The notes under the pieces were generated by a model, which was given only the letters and a program-made list of their open reading frames with translations, was not told where the DNA came from and made no database searches. 64,000 bases of DNA from Glycine soja (lineage: Eukaryota > Streptophyta > Magnoliopsida > Fabales > Fabaceae): NCBI RefSeq assembly GCF_004193775.1, contig NC_041011.1, forward strand, positions 11,311,656-11,375,655, read 5' to 3'. The position numbers and the translations under genes were made by a program. This document shows, in pieces, positions 22,655 to 34,799 of the stretch; position 1 is the stretch's first letter, and each line of letters starts with the position of its first letter.

Positions 22655-24040
22655 ATGCATTGAAAAGTGAGGCTGACCTAGAGGCCTCGAGGCAAAAGCA
22701 TGATGCAGGCATGCAATAGTTAAGGGAGGAAAAAACAAACCTCAGATCAAGGTTTGTCATTCATTATCCACCTCTATCACCCCCTCCACCACTAACCCTA
22801 CCACACTCCCCATCCTTTCAAGTATCCACCCATGCCAAAACACGAAACTAGGAAAACCATACTCTTCTCTCCTCTTACAGTAATCAGGAGGAAACCCCAA
22901 TCCACTCCAAACTTCGGTCCCTGAACATCCACAATGATGCCATTCAGTTGCACCCATTCGTTGATGGCATCATGGACATACCTCTGCCCATAACCTAGAA
23001 GTCATTAAATATTGAAAGATATGACAAAACATTAGATCTGGATGAATATTTGGATGCATTTACCACTTGGGTAAACTTGTATTCCAATGATGATGCCGTT
23101 TTGTGCAAGGATTTCCCCACCTCCCTCAAGGGACCAATGCTAACGTGGTACAAGCGCTTCCCCCTATGATCTATTGATTCATTCACATCCTTAGCCCAAC
23201 ATTTCATAGCGTTATATGCAACCATCCGTCCTCATCACACAACATCAGTAGCTTTGGTCAATCTATGTCAAGCTAATGAAGAATCATTGCAGTCGTTCAT
23301 GGAGAGATACATGACTATTTTCGTCAAAATTAGAGATCTTGACCTCGGTGTCACACTGCATTCCATGATCACAACACTAAAGCTTGGGATGTTCATCGAC
23401 AACCTCTGTAGGAAACAACCCAAAGATTTGGACGAACTCCGAGCAAAAGTGACAAGATCATCCAGATGGAGGAATTATCTACTTTCCACAACCAAATACG
23501 TTTTGGAGAGCAGAAAAAGAGGAACTCACCAAAGACAAAGTAAGGCCCATTCAAGATAAATCCTTCAAAAAAATCTAGTAGGTTACCGAAGTACAACCAC
23601 TGCACACCATTAAACGTCAGCTAAGCACGATTATTGGAGGAAGCATTCAACACAAAAATGTTGTCTCTACCTCCTCCAACCAAGCCGGTCAACTCAGCAG
23701 ACAAATCCAAGCAATGTTGACATTAACAAAACTTTGGCCATACCATAGAGGAGTGTGTGGCCCTGAAAGACATAATAGAAGAGTTCATACAAAAAGGCAC
23801 CCTTGCAAACTACATATACACCCCTAATAACAACATGGGCAGATATAGAGGTTGGGGCAAGGGCTGAGGAAGTTATCATGGCAGCTTAGGACAAAAAGTC
23901 CCTGGTGAAAAGCAAGAACAAATAAAAGCCAAGCAGACCAAGTTGGCACCTCAACAATCCAGGGAGGAGGGAGATGAGAAGTTATTAACATTATGGTAAG
24001 TGGTTTCGCTGGCAGAGGAGGCACCAAGTTAGCCCGAAAA
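22655..24040 (+). pseudogene. Gypsy-1 gag, degenerate
   Basis: The capsid-type Retrotrans_gag domain is readable from about 22945 (HPFVDGIMDIPLP) to 23560 (YLDAFTTWVNLYS, SLKGPMLTWYKRF, SLAQHFIALYAT, ANEESLQSFMERY). A single open stretch at 23254-23559 covers its C-terminal half. Further on, EECVALKDIIEEFIQKG near 23750 is the end of the zinc-knuckle segment. In-frame stops occur after DIPLPIT and KRFPL, among others. In an intact element gag would form the virus-like particle. Confidence 0.8.
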
Positions 24041-24089
24041 AGACACTTGTGAACCATCAAAAGCATAAACCATATCAATGTCACACGTG

Positions 24090-27000
24090 CTAAGAAACCA
24101 CTCCCTCCAATAACATTCACAGATGCCAACTTCGCAGGAGTCGATCCATAGCAAGATAACCCAATGATGATTATAGTTGCAATTGTGACATTCTCTACCC
24201 CGGCATACATATAAATAAATAAAAATATAAAAATACAGATAAAAAAAATTCACGTGAGTAAAAGGTTCACATTCACTTCATTATTACCAAATAAAACTTA
24301 TTAAAAACATATCCGACTCAGAACAAGGTTGTCAAGTTTACAAAAGAAATTTTGTTAAATCAGTAAGGTAAAATAAAATAAAATAACATCATGCAATTAA
24401 AATAAAACTCATCCCCAATGTCACACCCTATCAGAGCATTGTGTCCCAATATCCTCTAACATGAGGTTCTTTAAAGTCATCCACCTAGTCATCTGTTGCC
24501 ACGAACACAAGGTTCGAGAGCATCACAAGATCCAAACATAAATATCACACAGGGAGTGAGTTATCACATTTAAAAAAAAATAAACAAAGACATAATCAAA
24601 ATAAATTATGGAAGTATTTATAACATAGCTTAACTTAATACAATCCACATCACTTCACCACTTTATCATTTAAAATTCATTTTTCAATCACCAATCACAT
24701 TACACATTAATCACACACTCAGGTCAAAATGTAATATCACTCATCAATTTCATAATATAAAATTAGCAAGAGTTATGCAACAATTATACTAAGACTTAAG
24801 CCTATATGCAATGTGGTACCATGTAAGTGAAAAATCACATTGGGGCGCTTAGGAGTACATAACAAGACACACCACACAATGAGTATGTCAGGTCACTCAC
24901 ACTAAGTAAAATCATAAGGTGACCAGTCAAGGCCACTCTATTTTGTGAGAATGCTCCAACCATATGGGATCAACATAGGCTTAAAGGAGCACTCAAACCA
25001 AGTGTCTTTATCCCCAAGGCTTAGACTCCAAAGAATTTGTTAGGGTCTCACCTTCTTGATTCAGGTCCAACCCCTAAAATAATTTTTGCACGTAGACACC
25101 TATAATGAATTATACAATACCCACGACCTCACACTCGTGTTTCAAACACGTTTAACACATTGTGCTGCAGTTCCTAACTAGGAATCCTACACTTTCCCTT
25201 TAACACTGCGCATAAACATTTTTCTCAAGGTAAACACCAGTCGGGTTATTTTATAATTCACAGCTCACAACACAAGTATTGTCACATCAAGTGTTAACCA
25301 CACATTTATTCACTACCAAATTTCATGTCCATAATTTTAACATATCACAACGTCACAATCCACCATCACATGTTTACGTGTATCTCACAAATTAACACAT
25401 GTTCAACTTTGCACTTATACTCAATCCCAAAAACAATGTTATGAACTCAAAGTAGCATGTTATCTCACAATTCATCACATATTCAATTTATCACTTTGGC
25501 ACAATTTTAATCACAATTTTATAATCTCAATACAACAATTTATCATGCAAATCTAGCAAATCTTGTCCAAAGTACAAACAATTTATACAAAAATGCTTCT
25601 CACAACATGGGGAGTAAAACGCCTAAAAAAATTTCACACAATCATATCAAAATCAATGAATCAAAATCCTAGGTTAAAAACACGAAAATACCAAGAGCGC
25701 TCAATTTTATCAACCAATTTGTATCAGGACATCAATTGGTCAGTCAAACACAACAATATTGTATTTATAATCATAAAGGAAAAATTATAATTCAATAAAC
25801 ATCCCAAAATAAATCCCAATTTGATTCCCTAAGGATCCCGATACATGTTCATTCTAACTCCAATTGCGATAAACTCATCCCTTACCTCTAAGTGGGCTCA
25901 CATGTGTAATCCGCCAGTGATAGCATCATCTCTAATAGTTCCCTAAGATTCCTCAAGCTTTTTCTCTATTTGCTTTGCTAGGGTTTCCAAGCATTAGAGA
26001 ATGAGAAGAGATTGTAGCCTTCATTTTACTATCAACGTGTGAAACTAATTTCTCTCTGCAAATACATTATTTCGAAAATCTTAATGGCTAGAATGTGCAA
26101 AAATTGGTTCATAAGATAATGTCCAAATTTCATGATGATCCAACGTTTGACAAGTCCAGGGTCGTAGTTTTACTCGGACAGGTTTTGGGTGTCTACAGGA
26201 AAAGTGAAAGCTCAGTGCGAGAGAAATTTCTTCTATCATAGACATTAGAGAATCCCAACGGTGAGTGTGTGACAAAATAAGTTCCGAACCACGCCTTCAA
26301 ATTTCACGATAATCCAACGGTTAACAAGTCTAGGATCTTTATTTTACTAAGATAGGTTTGAGTGTATGTGGAAAAAATAAAGGGTTTTGGGAAAGGAAGA
26401 AGGAAAAACAAATTTGAGAGAAAGAGAGAGTGTAGAGACATATCGTAAATGTAAAGAGTAACCTATTACATCTCTATTTATAGCTATGGTACTCTGAGCC
26501 TTTTATTTAGTCTATTTTTTATTTTATAAAAATGAATTCTATTTTATTTCCTATCAAATGAATAAATAAAATATCTTTTTATTTTATTTTATTTTACGAA
26601 AAATGGGATGTTACAACAATCACCAATTGGGATGTCAGAAAAGTTGTAATAGATAGAGGCAGCTCGACCGATATAGCCTTCTTTTCCATTTTTAAAAGGT
26701 TAGACATCTCTCCAAAAATAATAAAACCCCATCTAGAACCCTTAATTGGTTTTGCAGGGGGACAAGTCCACACCCATGGTGCTGTAGAGCTCAAAACCAC
26801 CTTTGGAATGGGAGATTTGTCAAGAACATTACTCGTCCAATACATCCTTATCGACACTGACACTTCCTACAACGTCTTAATCGGATGAACATCGTTAAAC
26901 ACTCTAGGCGTGATCGTCTCAATGTCGCATCTCGCGATGAAGTTCCCCAACCTGAATGGCGACATCATCACTATTAGAGCAGATAAGATGGAAGCCCGAG

Positions 27001-27105
27001 AATGTTATGCCAAAAGCCTGCTAGTGATACCATACATCCTTTCCCCTGAGAGGCACACCAACGTGGTAGACATCAATAGTGAGGGAGGAGTTATAGTGAG
27101 CAGTT
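24090..27105 (+). pseudogene. Gypsy-1 protease region, split by a solo LTR
   Basis: The N-terminal part (ITFTDANFAGVDP, then NPMMIIVA) ends at 24183, and the continuation begins at 26616 with NWDVRKVVIDRGSSTDI. In this family the protease active site is normally I-D-x-G-S-S, and here D and GSS are present. The two halves come into one frame if the LTR and one copy of the 5-bp duplication are ignored, so the reading frame was still open across this point when the LTR arrived. The downstream part (FKRLDISPK, LIGFAGGQV, SYNVLIG) has a stop right after VLIG. Confidence 0.85.
24184..26615 (-). mobile_element. Solo LTR, 2.43 kb, inserted in Gypsy-1 protease
   Basis: The plus strand starts TGTGACATTCTCTACCCC and ends AAAAATGGGATGTTACA. 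Read in its own direction (minus) it is TGTAACATCCC...AATGTCACA. The flanks are GCAAT (24179-24183) and ACAAT (26616-26620), a 5-bp TSD with one change. There are no internal genes, primer site or second LTR, so it is a solo LTR left by LTR-LTR recombination. CACAATGAG, TCTCACT and GTTAACCACAC-type motifs recur through it. A related fragment lies at 15.5-17.6 kb. Confidence 0.8.
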
Positions 27106-27109
27106 GAGT

Positions 27110-28270
27110 CAACTTTGACCTGAGGAGAGATGAAGAAGACATAAGGCAAACACCAATTGAAGGATTACATTTGCAATTCACCAAAATAGGGAAGCAACTT
27201 GACAAACACCTTCAAAAGAAGATCAAGGAGGTGCTGAAACATAGCGCCAGCCTGTTTGCATGGAGTGTCGCTGACATGCCCGACATAGATCGCAATTTCA
27301 TATGCCATAAGCTTTCTTTCTTCTCTGAAGCAAAACCAATAGCACAAAGAAGAAGGAAGCTTGGTGAAGGAAAGAGACAAGCTGTGAAAGAGGAATCCGA
27401 GAAACTGATCAAGGTTGGCTTCATCAGAGAAGTCAAGTATTCAACATGGTTGTCAAACATTGTGATAGTCAAGAAATCCAATGGAAAGTGGAGAATGTGT
27501 GTCGATTACACAGACCTTAACAAGGCTTGCCTAAAGGATGTATACTCGCTTCCTAAGATTGATCGACTTGTCGATGGCACCTACGGATATAAAATTTTGA
27601 GTTTTCTCGACGCATATTCGGGTTACAATCATATCAAGATGTATCCACCAGGCGAAAGCAAAACCGCAATCGTCACGGAAGATGTAAATTATTGCTACAA
27701 AGTCATGCCCTTTGGTCTTAAGAACGTTGGAGCTACATATAAAAGATTAATGGACAAGGTCTTCTGAGAAGAATATTGAAATTTATGTTGATGATATGGT
27801 GGTGAAATCATCAAATTCAGAAGACCATTTGAGAGACTTGGCGAAATTATTTGTGGAACTCAAAAAGCATAACATGCGATTAAACCCAAAAATTGCACCT
27901 TTCGAGTATGACTGAGGTGGTAAAGTTTTAGGCTTTATGAACACTTGCAGGTGTATCGAAGCCAACATAGACAAATGCATAGGAGTGATTGCTATACGAA
28001 ACCCACAAAACCTGAAAGAGGTTCAAAAGATGACATGTATGTTAGTATCTTTGTCTCATTTTTTTACCTAATATGGTCGAAAAGGAAAAACCTTTCCTCA
28101 AATTGTTGAAGCAACCAACAAATTTCCAATGGCACCAACAATGCAAAAAAATGTTTTCCAAGTTCAAGACCTTCCTTGCAACTCCGCCTATTCTTACTTG
28201 GCCCACACCTGGAGCTGAGTTGTTGTTATACACGTCTATCTCAAACTATGCGATAAGCTTAACTCTCTTA
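27110..28270 (+). pseudogene. Gypsy-1 reverse transcriptase, degenerate
   Basis: The largest open stretch (27171-27767) runs from the LFAWSVADMPDI linker through the fingers and palm: FIREVKYSTWLSNIVIVKK, RMCVDYTDLNKAC, LPKIDRLVDG, LSFLDAYSGYNHIKM (first catalytic Asp in the F-D-A-Y block) and MPFGLKNVGATY. After a stop/frameshift at 27765 the catalytic YVDDMVV box is at about 27786, then NPKIAPFEY and the LGFMNTCRCIEAN thumb segments. It would copy element RNA into DNA if intact, but several stops prevent that. Confidence 0.9.
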
Positions 28271-28287
28271 CAAGAAAAACGTAGAAG

Positions 28288-28990
28288 CAGGTGCTGATTT
28301 ACTACACCAAACAAGTACTTCAAGGAGCAGAAAAGAGATACCAGACAATAGAAAAGCTTGCCCTAGCACTAATCAACTCCTCCATACGGTTAAGACAGTA
28401 TTTTCAAAGCCATCAAATCATAGTGAAAACTGATCATCCATTAAAACAAATGCATAGGAAACTAGAACTCACCGGAAGAATGGTAGCATGGTCAATTGAG
28501 GTCTCGAAGTTTAGCCTACAATTTGAGCCATAAGGCCCCATTAAAGGACAATGTCTAGCCAACTTCATAGTCGAACTCCCCCTACCGAGGACAACGATGA
28601 AGGTTGATGGACTTTGTATGTAGATGGAGCCTTCAATAGCAAGGACAGCGGCGTAGGTGTTACCATCGAAGGATCGGATAACGTCTCCATTGAGCAATCA
28701 ATAAAGTTTGATTAGAAAGCTTCAAACAGACAAGCAGAATATGAAGCTCTCAAAGCAGGCCTAAAGTTAGCAATTGAAGTCAGCGTGAAAAATTGAAATG
28801 TCGAAGCGACTCCAAGTTCATCACTGAGCATGTTAATGAAGTGTTTCAAGCCAGAAAAGCGCAAATGCAAAAATACTATCACCTAGTCAAACAACTTTTG
28901 GAGTGTTTCGAGTAGAAGGAACTTGTACACGTTGATAGAGAACAAAATAACCGAGTAGATGCCTTAACTCGTCTTACAAGTACTAAGAGG
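28288..28990 (+). pseudogene. Gypsy-1 RNase H and second (archaeal-type) RNase H
   Basis: YYTKQVLQGAEKRYQTIEK, ALALINSS and VKTDHPLKQ (28291-28440) belong to the RNase H that follows RT. From about 28606 a second domain starts with LYVDGAFNSKDSGVG, then RQAEYEALKAGLKLA, the pattern of the additional RNase H found in Tat elements. The two are in different frames because of an intervening stop and shift at about 28533-28610. Confidence 0.8.
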
Positions 28991-29199
28991 CCAGGTCAAC
29001 ACTGGACATTTATTCAAGAGACCCTCACTTCCCACACCACCGAGGTTACATAAGTCTTTTCTAGTTGAGTCGCCTCCGATGGTTGGATGTCTCTGATATA
29101 AACCTACTTGGTTAATGATGCCTTACCCCAGGAAGCAATGGAAGCCAGAAAAATAAAACTCCAAGCTTCACATTACGTTATCATAAACAATGAAATGTT

Positions 29200-30320
29200 C
29201 AGGAGAGCAGTCTCATGACCTTTGTTGAAGTGTGTTAGCAAGGATCACACAATGTATGTCTTGGACGTGGTACATAGGGGAAATTATGGAATGCACACTA
29301 GAGGGCGCAACATGGCAACAAGATTTATACGAGCTGGTTACTCTTGGTCAAGATTAAGGGCAGATTGTATCGAATATGTTAAAAAATGCAAAGAATGCTA
29401 GGAATTCAGCAACGTTCACTACACACCACTTGAAGAGCTTCACAATATCACATTTCCTTGGTCTTTTGCCATGTGGGGAATGGATATTCTAAGGCCATTT
29501 CCCATAACCAAAACCCAAATCAAGTTCCTCCTCATCACTATGGACTACACCAAGTGGATTGAAGCAGAACCCTTGGAAAACATCACAACTCAAAAGGTGC
29601 AAAAGATCACATGGAAGAATATTATCTATAGATATGACTTACCTGAACCCATCATGACAGACAATAGAAAGAAATTCATGGAAAAAGGCTATGAAGATTT
29701 TCTTAAGCAACTTGACATTAGACATCTGACATCCTTGGCAAAGCATCCCCAAACCAATGGGCAAGTAGAGGCCGCAAACAAAGTCATCCTCACTGAGTTA
29801 CGAAAAACATTGTCAAAGATCCCTAAAGGGTTATGGGTTGATGAGCTCCCAAGCATGTTTTGGGGGTACCATTGTACTCCCCAATCTGCCACATAGGAGA
29901 CACCATTTAGGCTAACCTATGGTACTAAAGCTATGATACTTGTAGAAATCGACGAACCTTCATTGTGAAGAATAATGTTCAATACGTCTAATAACTCAGA
30001 ATCACTAGCAGTAGAGTTGGACTTGGCCGAGGAAGTCCGAGGTGAAGCAAGATTCCATGAAGAAGCATGTAAAACAAGAGTGTCTAAAAAATATAACTCC
30101 AAGCTCAAGAAACGAAGCTTCAAAGCTAACAATATGGTTTGGAGGTTAAAAGGAGATGCTAGAAAAGATAACTTGGAAGGTAAACTTGCGGCAAATTAGG
30201 AAGGCCCATTCCGTGTTATAGTATCTTTGCAGAATGACGCTTATAGGCTTGAAGACATGGCAGAAAGGGCCATCCCTAGGACTCAGAATGCAACTTATAT
30301 AAGGCCTTACTACAGTTAAA
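29200..30320 (+). pseudogene. Gypsy-1 integrase, degenerate
   Basis: The zinc-binding HHCC part is near 29265-29400 (VHRGNYGMHTRGRNM, then CKEC with a stop just after it). The core lies in the open stretch 29471-29896: GMDILRPFP, ITMDYTKWIEAEP, IMTDNRKKF in place of TDNGxxF, KHPQTNGQVEAANK with the catalytic Glu. The C-terminal part (RLTYGTKAMI, MVWRLKGDAR, EGPFRV, NATYIRPYY) ends without a chromodomain. Stops occur at 29894, around 29966 and at 30197. Confidence 0.9.
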
Positions 30321-30339
30321 ATCGGGTAGTGCACTTTTT

Positions 30340-30780
30340 TTCTTACTTCAGTATTATTTTCCACTTGTAAAAAAATAAGGGTTTTTTTTGAAGAGGTTTT
30401 AACAAGGCACACTTGAGTATCCATGTAAAAGGATGGTCCCTTATGAACTAAATCATCAATGAAATCCTTTTAGACTATACATCGCCCAAGTTATGTATTG
30501 GTTCATCTATTTTGTTATTCACTAGTTTATTTAATAGTATATACTGAGATTAGTTAATGACCAGAGGTCGGATCTGAACCTCAACTTTTTCAAGCACTTC
30601 TCAAGAGGTCGGATCCGAACCTCAATTTTTAAGAAAATAAGCAAAGGTCAAGTCCAAACCATAAAACATTCATCCAATATAAAACAAAGATATATAGGGG
30701 AAATTTTCCTTTCAAATTTCATTCATTAAAACTTCACTTTTACAAAACAAACACTGAAACAAAAAACATTTCATTCATTA
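30340..30780. other. Non-coding gap between Gypsy-1 integrase and antisense ORF
   Basis: Contains a 40-bp direct repeat with GAGGTCGGATC(C/T)GAACCTCAA at 30565 and 30603, and an imperfect third copy (AGGTCAAGTCCAAACC) near 30645. No coding potential. Confidence 0.6.
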
Positions 30781-30781
30781 T

Positions 30782-32700
30782 GCTAATCACTTGGACTCAA
30801 CCTCTTCTTTCGATCTTTTCTTCCTTGTCGGACTCAAAGTAAAATTGGGACTCTCTGGCAATCTCGCCATCCACAACATCACAATTCACATTAAGTTTTG
30901 TAGAATCATTTGTATAAACATGGAGTCAAACAACCATTGCTCCAAGTTGTTTAGTTTTTCTGACCTCAACCTTTATGGCTTTCATTTGTACAAACATCAC
31001 TTTACTCTTCTCGTAAGCTTTTGACACTGTCTCCTGCCAATGGTGCACAACAACAAAAGATCGGCTAAGGAAGATCTCTATAGCATCCAAACTCTCCACC
31101 GGCCCAACATAATCCATCATATCGCGATTGGTTTGACTCAAAAGCAAATGATTGGATGAATGGTGGACCAGTCAAGTTGGCATTCCAAAGAGATATAATG
31201 TTAGAAGCAACAGAAACATGATCTAGCCGACGTAGTTTGCCTTTGTGATAACTCAAGACAACTTTGTTCACTCACACTGTTCTAGAGCTTGGATTATCCT
31301 TGGACATAAGCAAAGTCGACTTATGAGTCTGTCCTCTTCTCTTTTTCAATTTTGGCCAGCTTCTGAGTGATTTCCACCTCTTTCTCTTTTTTTTTCTCTG
31401 CTTCTTTCTCTCTATCTTTTCGTTCTCCAACTTCTCAGTTGGTTCTTTATCTCCATTACTCTTCCTCTTCTTCGCCTCATCTTCCAAACCTTTCTTCTCC
31501 CCCTTTGTTTGACTTACGTAGAGGATCCCCACATTGGTATGGTTGCCTTCAACTTGCTCTTCCACAGGAGTTGTAGAGCCTTTCCCAAGGTTGGATTTGG
31601 AAGATTCCTTAACTCATTTCCTCTTTTTCATCTTCCCGAGATCCGTCTAGTCATCATCAACCAAACTCTTTAGGTTCATGTAGTCATAGCCCTTTTTGAA
31701 TACTGCAAAACAAAAAAAAAACTATTCAATACGCCAACAATTTAATAAATAACATTACAAAATAAAAATACTCACTACTTAGAACATGATCAAGGAAATG
31801 CGAGTTGGGAATAACCATAATGAATTTATAAGACATCTCATGCAACCATTCTCTTATAATCTCAATATCTTTGATCTTTCGGGTCAACAATATTTGGTGG
31901 GGATGAGATTTGAATTTGAAGGGGAAATATTGTCAATAAAAGGGAAATTTTGGAGTTCTCCTATCCTACTTGAAGAATAACTCTTTCGAGTCTCCCAGGC
32001 GAGGTTAGGATGAACGCAAAAAAAATTTGACTTGAAATTTTTCATGGAATGACTGCACAACAGAAATAGTTTCCTGAACTTATAGACATTGAAGGAGCCT
32101 AACCAACTTTGACACCTATTTTCAATTGATAGAAGTACATGAACTTATTAACGATGGTTTCTATTTTCAAACTCTTACAAAGAATTTGAAAAGCATGCAA
32201 AAAGGCCCAAATGTTAGGATGAAGTTGAACAGATGCAACATTCATCAGACTCAAAATTTCACATTCAAAATCCAAAAAGGGAAATTGAACATCCATCTCC
32301 TTAAACACATCCTCATACATATATACGAAGTCAGCCTCACCATTTGACACTCTCATAAAAATGCCCTCCTCAACGTTATTAGGCTCTACAATCAATAACT
32401 CGACATCATCAAAGATTGTCATGTCGATCCCCCTTTTGAACCTCTCGATCAAGTCGTGTGTTTGAAATTGTGTAGGGTACGAGTTGACCATAGTAGAAAC
32501 CCACTCGTACCTAGGAATAGTAATAAGGGAAAACTTGCCTTCCCTATTCTTCCTAAATTTTTTACCACCTACTATAGCATTGTCCCTCTTTTGTCTCTTA
32601 ACTTTCCTAAAGTTTCCCTCTAATTCCCTCTTATTCTTCTCCTCATTTTCCTTACAAATCCCCACCTCATCACTGCCACCTACTTTCTCTCAGAGTCAAT
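30782..32700 (-). pseudogene. Antisense extra ORF of Gypsy-1 (Transposase_28-like)
   Basis: On the minus strand an open stretch 32665-32099 contains PRYEWV, LIERFKRGID and, most tellingly, VQLHPNIWAFLHAFQILCK followed by FMYFYQLKI. This matches the pattern of the 'putative gypsy type transposon' domain found in antisense ORFs of Tat/Retand elements. The frame continues with FRKLFLLCSHSMKNF near 32050. It then becomes a Lys/Glu-rich linker (31565-31272) and a helical C-terminus (SRSFVVVHHWQETVSKAYEKS, near 31060). Stops between segments show it is decayed. No ATG is visible at the 5' end, where the first codon of the open stretch is GTG. Function in living elements is unknown. Confidence 0.72.
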
Positions 32701-32735
32701 GATAGAGGAATAGACGAAATAGAAAAATCATCCTC

Positions 32736-32740
32736 ACTTT
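32736..32740. repeat. Left TSD ACTTT of solo LTR
   Basis: ACTTT here and at 34031-34035 flank the LTR exactly. Confidence 0.9.
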
Positions 32741-34030
32741 TGATAATTGCTATGCATATGTAATTTGAGTATTTAAATCACATAGCAATTATTTAATTTT
32801 CCTCTCTTTTATTGCTTCTTTTGTGTTAAAAAATTAGGATTTATCTTCTTGTGAGTTTGCATCCAGTAGATACTAAAGTTAGTTAATTTACAGTATTTTT
32901 AGTTGTATTTTTTTTTGTAGAATTACACAGTAGGAGGCCTGGAAGAGGGTTGAAGAACTGGAGTAGCGCGCTCAGCGTGTCAACAGCCGCTCAACATGAG
33001 GAGCAAACTTGGAGGCCAGGCTTAGCACATCTTTGGCGACTTAGCATGCATTCACTTATGCCAGCTGGACTTTGCATGTGCGCTCAGCACGCACATGCAG
33101 GCTTAGCACACAGTCAATGTCAAAAAACACAACTATGCCGTGTTTTAAAGGAAAAAAATGGAGAAACCAAAGGGCAATTTTTTTTGGGGACCAAATAAGG
33201 AGCTAGGACACGAGAGAAGAGGGAGAACCCACTCACTTAGGGACCATTTCCTCCATTTTCTTCCATACCTCTTGTTTCCTTTTTGTATCAGTAAGTCTCT
33301 CATGACAATGAAAGGCTAAACCTCCATTGTTGGGAGCTTAGAAACCAAACACTCTTGATGTAATGATTCTAACTATCTATTTAATGCTATTTTGATATTA
33401 TTGTGTCTTTTCTATGTTTAATATCATGTTTATGGCTTGATCACCCATACTCATGTAGTGTTATAGGGTTTATGCATTGGAAAATGTTTATCTCCTAAGA
33501 ACTTGAAAAGAACATCTAGGTAATCCATGTCTAGGGATAAAATGGTATTATTTAGCTTTATTTATGCATATTTATTCTTTAAGCAAATTATTTGATGTAG
33601 CTTTTAGGGGATTAGGAGTGGAATTAGGTATTTTAGGCTCTTTCACATGAGGGATCAAGGTTAAGGTAGGTCAGCGGATGAAGGTAATAATCAGAATAAT
33701 GTTAAATAGTGAAAAATCCTTAATGTTGCATCAAGACTAGTTTTTGTAGGTTGAGTCCCAACATGTTTCGTAACTCTGCTTCAACCGACAACTCACCCCC
33801 TGAGTGTTGTGTTCTATCTCTTTAATGTGTTCTACTTAATTATCTTTATTTATGTTGAATTTTACATTCCATATCATTATTCGACTAATATCAAATTTAA
33901 TTTATTAATTGCTTAAAATTGGACATATACAAACTCTGAGTACAGTCAAAGTTCCTGTGGACTCGATACTCGGTCTTACCGTTTTAAAATACTACTTGGA
34001 CGAATTGGTACACTTGCCAAGGAGTTAACA
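32741..34030 (+). mobile_element. Solo LTR, 1.29 kb, in Gypsy-1 3' region
   Basis: Starts TGATAATTGC and ends GGAGTTAACA, with the perfect 5-bp TSD ACTTT on both sides. The closing part (GTGGACTCGATACTCGG, TTACCG, ACTACTTGG, then TTGGTACACTTGCC) is the pattern I associate with Athila/Diaspora-type LTRs of legumes; this assignment is from memory. A GC-rich segment (32.95-33.12 kb) repeats GCTCAGCACG and GCTTAGCAC. There are no internal genes. It sits between the antisense ORF and the TATA box that probably drove it. Confidence 0.85.
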
Positions 34031-34035
34031 ACTTT
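34031..34035. repeat. Right TSD ACTTT of solo LTR
   Basis: Exact partner of 32736-32740. Confidence 0.9.
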
Positions 34036-34241
34036 CAGATTCCCCTATACACCTAACCTCCCTACCCACAAGAAACCTATCACGAATGGAAGACCCATCT
34101 TCTGTAGTAGAAGAAGACATAGATGGCTAGATAATAAAAGCAGAGATTGAAGGGGTGTACCTACACTAGACGAAAAGCAACAAAATAGAGGCCAATCGAA
34201 GAAAGCAAGAACGAAGAAAACAAGGACAATACGAAGTACCC

Positions 34242-34249
34242 CTTTTATA
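34242..34249 (-). promoter_or_regulatory. TATA box, probable promoter of the antisense ORF
   Basis: TATAAAAG on the minus strand, within the palindrome CCCCTTTTATAAGGG. If the 1.29-kb LTR insertion is discounted, the antisense ORF starts about 290 bp downstream, a plausible leader. That it drives transcription is inference. Confidence 0.5.
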
Positions 34250-34669
34250 AGGGTTTCACAACCCTTCACTTAAAGCTCACCAACATGACTCTATTTCTCA
34301 AATCCAATCCACAAGTGGAACCCAACCCTGATGACCCTCAATCCAAACGTTTTGTTCCAAAAGTCACTTTAAAAGTTACACTTGCTAACTAGGCAACACA
34401 AGAAACAAAGCAATAGAAGTTCACAGAAGTGTCATGACGTTAAGCTTGTCCAGTTGCACTTCCTAAGTGACAAGACACCCAAGGGTCATCACATAGCCAA
34501 TCACATGGATCAAGACGCATATCACCAAAAATTTAATATTTTGAAAATTCTCGATGTTTGGAAGAGAGGAGACACACGTGGGAAACGCGTCCATTTGCTA
34601 CAATTCAGTCTAAACTCATGTGGCAAATTTGCTTGTTTTATACAACTCGACTACATTAATCACGTGAGC

Positions 34670-34799
34670 ATGTAGGGCTTATGTGTCGTACAACCTATGA
34701 ACTTAGTATAGGATCAGAAGGCCAAAGTCCTCGACATGGCTAGAGACAACACATATAAAACTCTATCATTCTTAATGAATTTGGAGCTTGGGGGACTTA
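34670..34799 (+). repeat. Duplicated polypurine-tract/LTR-start junction
   Basis: AGCATGTAGGGCTTATGTGT then CGTACAACCTATGAACTTAG resembles the real junction AGCTTGGGGGACTTATGTAT then TGTACAACCCATGAACTCGG at 34784-34815. About 30 bp of LTR start is therefore repeated some 120 bp upstream. The tract TTGGAGCTTGGGGGAC just before 34800 is the likely polypurine tract. Confidence 0.6.

Noticed and set aside
22995..23225. Minus-strand frames in the Gypsy-1 gag region
   Set aside because: Complement of the gag capsid domain, which is clearly on the plus strand.
31272..31576. Plus-strand Ser/Leu-rich frame opposite the antisense ORF
   Set aside because: It is the complement of the Lys/Glu-rich linker of the antisense ORF and has no independent features.
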